Below are positions 1 through 7,036 of a DNA stretch of 16,599 nt, piece by piece. Under the pieces are notes generated by a model. It worked only from the letters and a program-made list of their open reading frames with translations. It had not been told where the DNA came from and did no database searches. Position 1 is the stretch's first letter. Each line of letters opens with the position of its first letter. The stretch comes from Helicobacteraceae bacterium (GTDB lineage: Bacteria; Campylobacterota; Campylobacteria; Campylobacterales; SZUA-545). Made by a program: the position numbers and the translations under genes. Location of the stretch: assembly GCA_031275395.1 (NCBI GenBank), contig JAISOU010000036.1:1-16599 (forward strand). Reading direction: 5' to 3'.

Positions 1-26
1 ATATTATTTATCTGATTTTCGGCGAA
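1..26. other. Left flank of the CRISPR array (leader end or partial spacer)
   Basis: These 26 bases precede the first visible repeat. They are AT-rich at the left, which suits a leader end. They are also slightly shorter than any spacer in the array, so they could equally be the right part of a spacer cut by the window edge. The sequence alone does not decide this. Confidence 0.4.
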
Positions 27-1546
27 GTTACACTTAGACCCGATTTTGAGGGGATTGAGACAAGAGCGGGAAGTGAGAGTATGACTGCTGCAACAGTTAC
101 ACTTAGACCCGATTTTGAGGGGATTGAGACTTGTACTCGCATTTGATCCTCCTTTTTGGTTACACTTAGACCCGATTTTGAGGGGATTGAGACAGACGCG
201 CATGTATAGTGGGAATTACCCCACAGGTGTTACACTTAGACCCGATTTTGAGGGGATTGAGACTGCATATACCCCCGTCAAACTCGGCTTGGGTTATGCA
301 GTTACACTTAGACCCGATTTTGAGGGGATTGAGACTACAAGGGTTTACTCCACGTTGGCAGCCAGAAGGTTACACTTAGACCCGATTTTGAGGGGATTGA
401 GACTCGATGTCGTCTGCGTCGACATCCGTCCGTCGGTTACACTTAGACCCGATTTTGAGGGGATTGAGACTGCGAATGCGGTCTATTTCCTCCGCAAGAA
501 GTTTCCGTTACACTTAGACCCGATTTTGAGGGGATTGAGACTCAACGGCGCGAAAATGCCGCGAAATAGCCACGTTGTTACACTTAGACCCGATTTTGAG
601 GGGATTGAGACTAAAATAATGGATCAAAGCGTTGGAGATCTGCGTTACACTTAGACCCGATTTTGAGGGGATTGAGACCATTTTAGCCCTCCTTTTTTCG
701 TGAGGTAGGGCGGCGTTACACTTAGACCCGATTTTGAGGGGATTGAGACTTATACTGGGAAACCAATTGCGTTTCATTGTATAGTTACACTTAGACCCGA
801 TTTTGAGGGGATTGAGACGTTGCATAGTCAACTAATCCATACTCGGAGACGTGTTACACTTAGACCCGATTTTGAGGGGATTGAGACGCTCTCTTTTGTC
901 TGAAGCGATCAATCTCTTCGTTACACTTAGACCCGATTTTGAGGGGATTGAGACAAGCTTCGTTAGGTTCTGTATCAAACCCTTTTTCATGTTACACTTA
1001 GACCCGATTTTGAGGGGATTGAGACTGACAGCTCCCACTGTCATCGCCCCGACTAACTTTGGTTACACTTAGACCCGATTTTGAGGGGATTGAGACGGCT
1101 GATGCCCGAAGTTTTCCCAGCTTTGCTGGGGTTACACTTAGACCCGATTTTGAGGGGATTGAGACAATCTCCTCCGCAGCTAACTTCCCTGCTCTTATTG
1201 TTACACTTAGACCCAATTTTGAGGGGATTGAGACTCGTTCTTTACGAACTTAGTCAGCCCAATAGTCAGTTACACTTAGACCCGATTTTGAGGGGATTGA
1301 GACCAAATCTCTTGGTACTTATCGTCGCCAACAGATAGTTACACTTAGACCCGATTTTGAGGGGATTGAGACCGTCTTTTATCTGCGCGACCCAGACGGG
1401 GAATAAAAGTTACACTTAGACCCGATTTTGAGGGGATTGAGACCGTTATTAGCGCTCATCGTCGTCCTCCTCATTGTCGTTACACTTAGACCCGATTTTG
1501 AGGGGATTGAGACCGCTAGTTAATACTTTTGTCCCGTGAAATGAAT

Positions 1547-1581
1547 GTTACACTTAGACCCGATTGTGTGGGGATTGAGAC
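1547..1581 (+). repeat. Variant CRISPR repeat 23 with two internal substitutions
   Basis: This internal repeat differs at positions 20 and 23 (ATTTTGAGG becomes ATTGTGTGG), while its neighbours on both sides are canonical. New repeats are copied from the leader-proximal one, so an isolated variant must have mutated after it was copied. The changes fall in the loop between the CCC and GGG of the repeat, so the short stem is kept. Confidence 0.9.
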
Positions 1582-3489
1582 TAGCTAAGAAACCAATAAC
1601 AGCTATAGGATATTGTTACACTTAGACCCGATTTTGAGGGGATTGAGACTCGATCTTTTAACGCTTTTGGCGTGGCTTTTGGTGTTACACTTAGACCCGA
1701 TTTTGAGGGGATTGAGACGACGATCAATCTCCTCCGCAAGCAGTCTGCCCGGTTACACTTAGACCCGATTTTGAGGGGATTGAGACAAATTTGAAAAATC
1801 GTCATGGCGAATGAAATCTCGTTACACTTAGACCCGATTTTGAGGGGATTGAGACAATACTTGTTAGAAGGAGTAGGAGACAAAGCTGGGTTACACTTAG
1901 ACCCGATTTTGAGGGGATTGAGACCCTACTCGGATATTATTGATCGTTACAGATCCTAAGTTACACTTAGACCCGATTTTGAGGGGATTGAGACATCAAC
2001 TTCTTGGCTGCCAGCGTATGCGAATACATGTTACACTTAGACCCGATTTTGAGGGGATTGAGACTTTACGAACTTAGTCAGCTCAATAGTCAATACTTGT
2101 GTTACACTTAGACCCGATTTTGAGGGGATTGAGACCTCTATAACCGACATTAGAAATAATGTATTCATATTGTGTTACACTTAGACCCGATTTTGAGGGG
2201 ATTGAGACATAGCTACCGCTATCAGTCCTCCAGTCATTTTCGGGTTACACTTAGACCCGATTTTGAGGGGATTGAGACTTCTTTTCCATATCACACTCCT
2301 TTTTATTTTGTAGTTACACTTAGACCCGATTTTGAGGGGATTGAGACCTCTCTTGCGTCGGAGTCTATCGATCTCCTCCGCAGTTACACTTAGACCCGAT
2401 TTTGAGGGGATTGAGACTTGTATACGGCAGTTCTCCATGTTGGAAGCCAGAAGCGTTACACTTAGACCCGATTTTGAGGGGATTGAGACAAAAGGATTCT
2501 ATGTTTAGAATATTAAGGAACTTGTTACACTTAGACCCGATTTTGAGGGGATTGAGACGAGGTTAACCACTCTATTTGCGTCATCTATTTAGTTACACTT
2601 AGACCCGATTTTGAGGGGATTGAGACCCGCGCGGAATATCCCGCATTAGGGGCTAATTTTGAGTTACACTTAGACCCGATTTTGAGGGGATTGAGACATT
2701 GCAGCAAGCTCGTTATTCCTGGTTTCCATTTGGTTACACTTAGACCCGATTTTGAGGGGATTGAGACAAACAGCCGTTAAAGAGGCGATCGCCCTTTGGA
2801 GTTACACTTAGACCCGATTTTGAGGGGATTGAGACAATTTCGGGTTGATACCCGAAGTTTTCCCACTGTTACACTTAGACCCGATTTTGAGGGGATTGAG
2901 ACCCCGCCGAATTACGACAGGAAAATATCGACAGCGTTACACTTAGACCCGATTTTGAGGGGATTGAGACAAAACGTTGCGCGAGAATAGGCGCAACGCT
3001 TGATGTTACACTTAGACCCGATTTTGAGGGGATTGAGACCACTGCTATACTGATAAGGAACGAATTAGCGAATGGTTACACTTAGACCCGATTTTGAGGG
3101 GATTGAGACTTTACGAACTTAGTCAGCTCAATAGTCAATACTTGTGTTACACTTAGACCCGATTTTGAGGGGATTGAGACTTCTTCCATTTTGCCTGTCC
3201 TTGTTGTTTTCTGGTTACACTTAGACCCGATTTTGAGGGGATTGAGACCTGCTCCCACAGTCATAGCTCCGACTAACTTCGGTTACACTTAGACCCGATT
3301 TTGAGGGGATTGAGACGGGATAAAGTTGGTTATAACGTCCTTATAACCGTTGTTACACTTAGACCCGATTTTGAGGGGATTGAGACTTCCCCGCTCCGTC
3401 TGTAGATAACAAAATCTTGCGGTTACACTTAGACCCGATTTTGAGGGGATTGAGACCCCGCCCTTACATTGTCTCGGAGACTATTTTTA

Positions 3490-3524
3490 GTTACACTTAG
3501 ACCCGATTTTGAGGGGATTGAGGC
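3490..3524 (+). repeat. Terminal CRISPR repeat, degenerate at position 34
   Basis: This is the last repeat of the array. It ends GAGGC instead of GAGAC, and the sequence to its right (from 3525) contains no further repeat. Loss of fidelity at the distal end is usual for the oldest repeat and supports a left-to-right array. Confidence 0.9.
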
Positions 3525-3640
3525 TTCTTTGTGTTCATAACGTTACCAGTAGCTTGGCGGATCGTAGCGTTTGGGGCGTGAAGCGATTTAATTATCCGCG
3601 CTTTACTACAATTTGCGACTTTTTATTAAGGGAAAAATAA
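3525..3640. other. Trailer-side intergenic region of the CRISPR array
   Basis: No open reading frame of note and no cas gene is visible here. A TACAAT at 3607-3612 could be a -10 element, and AAGGG at 3628-3632 stands eight bases before the ATG at 3641, so this stretch probably held the expression signals of the broken membrane-protein gene that follows. Confidence 0.4.
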
Positions 3641-3942
3641 ATGCTATTGGCGGGATTATTATCGCTTGTTAGCGGTTGGATTGGATTTCTTGGCGGCATA
3701 GGAATGCCGTTTAACAAGGCGTCGCGATAGCGCTTGCCCTGCTTGGCGTAGCCATAGCCGTATATGCGGCATACGCGCATATCCAAGCGGCAAAGTTGCG
3801 CGGCTTTAACGGCGTTCATTTGAAAGTCATTACGATCTTGGCGTTTTGCGGGCTTATCGTAGGGCTTGCGTGGATAGTCGCGCTTGCGCCGGTATTTTTA
3901 TGGCGACCAAACGACGGCAAATGGATATGGGAAAAAGCGTAG
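3641..3942 (+). pseudogene. Frameshifted small membrane protein
   Basis: I do not recognise the family. The ATG at 3641 has an AAGGG eight bases upstream and opens a hydrophobic frame (MLLAGLLSLVSGWIGFLGG) that stops at 3728-3730 after 29 codons. From 3715 the -1 frame is open to a TAG at 3940-3942 and continues as membrane protein. It has a first segment (VAIALALLGVAIAVYAAYA), a polar loop (HIQAAKLRGFNGVHLK) and a second segment (VITILAFCGLIVGLAWIVAL), then a short tail ending KWIWEKA. Restoring one base near 3712-3730 would give about 101 residues with three hydrophobic segments. No canonical slippery heptamer lies in the 16-base overlap, so programmed frameshifting is unlikely. A real single-base deletion or an assembly error fits better. 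The longer minus-strand frame over the same bases looks like its shadow. Confidence 0.6.
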
Positions 3943-3963
3943 CAAACGAGTAACAAACGTTAA

Positions 3964-3981
3964 GAGGGCGTTGGCGCTCTC
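3964..3981. terminator. Weak hairpin between two convergent gene remnants
   Basis: GAGGGC and GCTCTC pair as a six-base-pair stem, one pair being G-T, around a six-base loop. It lies between the stop of the + strand membrane-protein remnant (3942) and the stop of the minus-strand remnant (3999), where a shared terminator is expected. No T-run follows on either side, so its function is uncertain. Confidence 0.3.
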
Positions 3982-3998
3982 CGATCCTTGCCTAACCG

Positions 3999-4266
3999 CT
4001 ATCCTCCCTTCGCCATTTTAAGATCATTTATCAGCGAAAACGGAGGATATTGTTTGGCTCTCTCAATCAGATCGTCGGCGTTCAACTCAAGCGCGTCAGT
4101 AGAGAAAGGTATCAGATTGATCGCCTTTCTCCGTTCTTGGTTATACAGGTTTGTGCAACATAGTCTATTTTCTCGCGATCTGCTTGCTCGAATTGATCGC
4201 CCGCGCTATTGATTATCTCGAACTTTGAAGGCGACCTACAAACAAAAGCGCAACTAGCGCAAACAT
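3999..4266 (-). pseudogene. Small probable exported protein broken by two frameshifts
   Basis: Three short minus-strand frames follow one another, each in the -1 frame of the one before. From the ATG at 4266 comes a signal-peptide-like start (MFALVALLFVGRLQSS, stop at 4213). The next frame gives a hydrophilic part (KFEIINSAGDQFEQADREK, then IDYVAQT, stop at 4112). The last frame runs from about 4150 to the TAG at 3999 and includes RRKAINLIPFSTDALELNAD, then DLIERAKQYPPFSLINDLK. Two restored bases would give about 89 residues with an N-terminal signal sequence. The middle frame is also open back to an ATG at 4282, but that N-terminus (MVTRDYVCASCAFVC) looks unnatural. I do not recognise the product. 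The evidence that this is one gene is the protein-like composition of each piece and their order. Confidence 0.5.
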
Positions 4267-4324
4267 AATCCCGCGTAACCATCTATCAGCCTAGCGCGCT
4301 TAACCGAAGTTTATCGATTGTTTT

Positions 4325-4888
4325 CTATTTTACCTTTTCGACGTATTCTCCCGTCGTCGTATCAACTTTGATTGTTTCGCCCTCTAAGACGTGGTAGGGA
4401 ACTTGGACGGTAACGCCGGTTTCAAGTTTAGCGGGTTTTTTGCTGCCGCTGGAAGTGTCGCCTTTGAAATTGGGCGGCGCTTCCACGACCTTTAGCGCTA
4501 CGGTTAGCGGCGGTTCTACGCTGATAGGTTTGCCGTTGTGAAACTGAACGGTAACTTCCGTATTTTCGACAAGCCAATTAGCCGTTTCTCCAACCTGATC
4601 GGCGCTAAAACCAAGCTGTTCGTAGCTAGTCGTGTCCATAAACTGAAAGTGTTCGCCGTCTTTGTAGAGATATTGCATCGTCGTGTCGTTTAGATCGGGC
4701 TTTTCCGCCTTGTCGCCCGCGTGAAATGTGTTTTCAATCACGCGCCCGTCAAGGAGCGATTTGATCTTTGTGCGAACAAAGGCGGGACCTTTGCCCGGTT
4801 TGACGTGTTGATACTCCACGATCTTGTAAGGAACGCCCGCAAGCTCGATTTTAAGACCCTTTTTCAGATCGCCCATGCCATATGTCAT
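4325..4888 (-). CDS. efp: Translation elongation factor P
   Basis: EF-P binds between the P and E sites of the ribosome and relieves stalling at proline stretches. The 187 residues are typical, with an N-terminal KOW-like domain and two OB-type domains. The loop [11 protein letters not shown] carries Lys33, the site modified in EF-Ps of the beta-lysylated type (EpmA/EpmB). The C-terminal signature region ([20 protein letters not shown]) is present. The ATG at 4888 is preceded by AGGAG six bases upstream. The resulting N-terminus ([16 protein letters not shown]) matches the extended start of campylobacterial EF-P, so this start is preferred over the internal Met5. It is the last gene of the minus-strand run, 32 bases after serA. 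I see no convincing terminator downstream. Confidence 0.97.
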   Translation of the reverse strand: MTYGMGDLKKGLKIELAGVPYKIVEYQHVKPGKGPAFVRTKIKSLLDGRVIENTFHAGDKAEKPDLNDTTMQYLYKDGEHFQFMDTTSYEQLGFSADQVGETANWLVENTEVTVQFHNGKPISVEPPLTVALKVVEAPPNFKGDTSSGSKKPAKLETGVTVQVPYHVLEGETIKVDTTTGEYVEKVK

Positions 4889-4920
4889 CTTAAACTCCTA
4901 TGTTGGTGAAAATCAACGGA

Positions 4921-6504
4921 TTAAAGCTCCGCGTAAGAAACCCTGATCGCTTCGGGCAACGCCGCGAGAGCGTCGAGAACGCCGCGCGAAACGTCGTTAT
5001 CGACAATGATCAGCGCCATAGCCTTGCCAAACTTATCGCGCCCCAGACGAAAATCGGCTATGTTGATTTTATTGTCGCCAAGCAACGTTCCCACTTTGCC
5101 GATCACGCCGGGCAAGTCGTTGTTTTTGAACAGGATCATCTTGCCCTTTGGCAGAACGTCCATATCGAAGCCGTTGATATCGACAATGCGCGGGCTTTCG
5201 TTGCCAAAGAGAATGCCGCTGATATAAACGCTCTCGTTATCGTCGCTTGCGCGGACGGTTACAAGGTTTTTATAGGGCGATTCGCCTTCGTCTATGCGCG
5301 TCGTAATCTCTAGCCCGCGCTCTTTGGCTACAAACGGCGCATTGACGTAATTGACTTTTTCGGCGATCGCTTTGTTTAGCGCGCCGACGGCGGCAAAAAC
5401 GCCTAGCGATTCCAAAAACTCCGCCACTTCGCCGTTTGCGCTCACGCTAACCGATCGAATAGAGCTTTTTAGCGTCTGCGCCGCAAGGAACGCCATTCGC
5501 TGCGTTAGCTCGCAGTAAGCGCTAGCCCACGCGGGCATCGCGCCCTCTTTGATCGGCAGATTCAGAGCGTTCGGATAGCTTACGCCGCGCAAAACTTCCA
5601 ACGCGTTTTCAGCCGACTGAACGGAGATGTTGATCTGGCTTTCAATCGTGTTCGCGCCTAAGTGCGGCGTAACGGATACGTTCGGCAGATCAAGCAGAGG
5701 GTGATCGGTTGCGGGTTCTTTTGCGAATACGTCCAATCCCGCGAAACGCACTTTGCCCGATTTCAAAGCCGCGACAAGGTCGTCTTCGTTGTATAGCCCG
5801 CCGCGCGCTACGTTGATCAAAATTACGCCGTCTTTCATCTTGGCGATCTCTTTGGCGGTAATAACGTTTGTCGTTTCTTTGTTTTTGGGGGTGTGAATGG
5901 TGATTATATCACAGGCGAGAATATCGTCGAAGTTGGTCGTAAAGGTCATACCCAGCGAGGTAACTTTGCTTGGTTGAACGTACGGATCGAAAGCGATAAT
6001 CTCCATTCCAAACGCCTGAGCGCGAGTCGCGACTTTCGCGCCGATATTGCCAAATCCGATCACGCCCAGCTTCTTGCCAAGTAGCTCCGTGCCATACCAG
6101 TTTTCGCGTTTCCATACGCGCTTTTCTTTCAATTCGTTGTGCGCGTTGACAAACGATCGCGCCGAACAGACGAGATGGCACATCGTCATCTCGACGGCGG
6201 CGATCGTGTTTGCCGTAGGTACATTCATAACGACGATACCGCGCTTGGAACACTCGTCGATATCGACGTTATCGACCCCAACGCCCGCCCGAATCACGTA
6301 TTTGAGCTTTTTGGCGGCTTCAAGAAACTTGGTATCTACGGGAGTAGAACTGCGCGTGATCGCCAGCTCCGCCTCGCCTAGCATACCGAATAGTTTCTCT
6401 TTGGGCGAGTCGTAGGCGATCGTTAGATCGACCTCTTTGGCGTTTTTTAGTATCTCTACGCCCTTTTCGTGAATATGATCGCAGATAATAACCTTTTGCT
6501 TCAT
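4921..6504 (-). CDS. serA: D-3-phosphoglycerate dehydrogenase
   Basis: This cytoplasmic enzyme catalyses the first step of serine synthesis: 3-phosphoglycerate + NAD+ to 3-phosphohydroxypyruvate. The 527 residues match the long bacterial form. A catalytic and nucleotide-binding core comes first (Rossmann motif GFGNIG at 150-155). An intervening allosteric domain follows (about 320-450), then a C-terminal ACT domain (about 455-527, with NNDLPGVIGKVGTLLG), the usual serine-sensing site. The catalytic Arg234 (NVARGG), Glu263 (AKEP) and His281 (TPHLGA) are visible. AAAGGGA lies just before the ATG. The gene starts 10 bases after the stop of the small anchored protein upstream, so they are probably cotranscribed. 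Confidence 0.97.
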   Translation of the reverse strand: MKQKVIICDHIHEKGVEILKNAKEVDLTIAYDSPKEKLFGMLGEAELAITRSSTPVDTKFLEAAKKLKYVIRAGVGVDNVDIDECSKRGIVVMNVPTANTIAAVEMTMCHLVCSARSFVNAHNELKEKRVWKRENWYGTELLGKKLGVIGFGNIGAKVATRAQAFGMEIIAFDPYVQPSKVTSLGMTFTTNFDDILACDIITIHTPKNKETTNVITAKEIAKMKDGVILINVARGGLYNEDDLVAALKSGKVRFAGLDVFAKEPATDHPLLDLPNVSVTPHLGANTIESQINISVQSAENALEVLRGVSYPNALNLPIKEGAMPAWASAYCELTQRMAFLAAQTLKSSIRSVSVSANGEVAEFLESLGVFAAVGALNKAIAEKVNYVNAPFVAKERGLEITTRIDEGESPYKNLVTVRASDDNESVYISGILFGNESPRIVDINGFDMDVLPKGKMILFKNNDLPGVIGKVGTLLGDNKINIADFRLGRDKFGKAMALIIVDNDVSRGVLDALAALPEAIRVSYAEL

Positions 6505-6514
6505 TATCGTCCCT

Positions 6515-7021
6515 TTAATATGGTTTAGGCTCTTCTATCGTTAATAGCGTCGCTTTTAGATCGTAGGTTGCAAGCTCTTTGATCAGCTCCTCAGCCGCAA
6601 GCGGATCTTTGATCGTTAGGCGAATATCGTAAAACTCGCCCTCTTGCGCTTTGCTCGCGATCTTGCGCGATTCAAAAAAATAGTTCAAACAGCGCTTTTG
6701 GAAGCGATCGGGATTATCGAATCGCAAGATCAGCGAAACGTTTATACGAAACTTAGGATCGACCAAATCCCAACTAATCGCGCCCTCTTCGGCAGGCAAG
6801 CGCAAAGCCTCTTGCGGCTTTGCCATCTCCTGCATCCATTCGGGCGTGAAAAGTTTGCTCTCCTGCGCGATCGCCTCTTCCTCGCGGCGCAAAGCGCTAC
6901 TATCGACGACAATCCGATCGGGACTCCAGCCCGTTTCGACCCGCGTCGTCCTCCACGCGAAGATCGCTCCCAGCGCGATAAAGATCAACGCGAAAAACGC
7001 AACGCTCCAAACGCCGCGCAT
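6515..7021 (-). CDS. Conserved small membrane-anchored protein between rpsA and serA
   Basis: This is a 168-residue protein of unknown function. Residues 4-23 (VWSVAFFALIFIALGAIFAW) form one membrane segment with no lipobox. The rest is hydrophilic and probably periplasmic. A mixed alpha/beta C-terminal half includes FRINVSLILRFDNPDRFQK and ends ATLLTIEEPKPY. In C. jejuni (Cj0892c) and H. pylori (HP0398) a protein of this kind sits in the same slot between rpsA and serA. That equivalence comes from position and general build, since I could not align them. The gene starts 15 bases after the rpsA stop and ends 10 bases before serA. Its ribosome-binding site is weak (GCAGAGA), so translation may depend on coupling to rpsA. 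Confidence 0.8.
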   Translation of the reverse strand: MRGVWSVAFFALIFIALGAIFAWRTTRVETGWSPDRIVVDSSALRREEEAIAQESKLFTPEWMQEMAKPQEALRLPAEEGAISWDLVDPKFRINVSLILRFDNPDRFQKRCLNYFFESRKIASKAQEGEFYDIRLTIKDPLAAEELIKELATYDLKATLLTIEEPKPY

Positions 7022-7036
7022 TGTTTCTCTGCCATT

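Larger units (their letters stand above)
27..3524 (+). CRISPR. CRISPR array, 51 repeats and 50 spacers
   Basis: The repeat is 35 bp. It begins GTTACACTTAGACCC and ends GAGGGGATTGAGAC, with a short CCC/GGG inverted pair in the middle. Spacers are 28-38 bp, mean about 34. Forty-eight repeats are identical. The exceptions are repeat 18 (1200-1234, G16 to A), repeat 23 (1547-1581, T20 to G and A23 to T) and the last repeat (3490-3524, A34 to G). A degenerate last repeat usually marks the trailer end. The repeat ends in ATTGAGAC, close to the ATTGAAAC-type 5' crRNA handle of type I and III systems. Both signs suggest transcription from left to right with the leader at or beyond position 1. No cas gene lies in the window, so the subtype (I-B-like or III) is open. 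Spacers 30 (2065-2100) and 45 (3110-3145) are identical. Several other spacers are related to each other, hold perfect hairpins, or hold ribosome-binding sites. Confidence 0.98.

Noticed and set aside
1995-2029. Spacer 29 as a reverse-strand relative of spacers 5 and 35
   Set aside because: Its reverse complement shares CTGGCAGCCA-GAAG with spacer 5, but only about 13 bases with a gap. No common reading frame results, so chance cannot be excluded.
115-3264. Long open frames on both strands across the array, with LRPDFEGIE- or LNPLKIGSKCN-like repeats
   Set aside because: The 35-bp CRISPR repeat is free of stops in several frames on both strands, so the frames follow from the repeats and are broken wherever spacer lengths shift them. 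They are not genes.
3712-3730. Programmed -1 frameshift in the small membrane-protein gene
   Set aside because: The shift has the -1 direction, but the only possible window (TTTAACAAGGCG and on) holds no X-XXY-YYZ slippery site and no obvious stimulatory structure. A deletion or error is simpler.
3592-3819. Minus-strand frame of 75 codons
   Set aside because: It has no good ribosome-binding site and lies antisense to a hydrophobic plus-strand frame that has one and looks much more like protein.
3988-4212. Plus-strand frame of 74 codons starting MPNRYPPF
   Set aside because: The opposite strand reads as a natural hydrophilic protein (NLIPFSTDALELNADDLIE), so this frame is taken as its shadow.
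3525-4324. A cas gene or toxin-antitoxin pair beside the array
   Set aside because: No Cas motif was found. The two small gene remnants are convergent, and neither resembles a known toxin or antitoxin.
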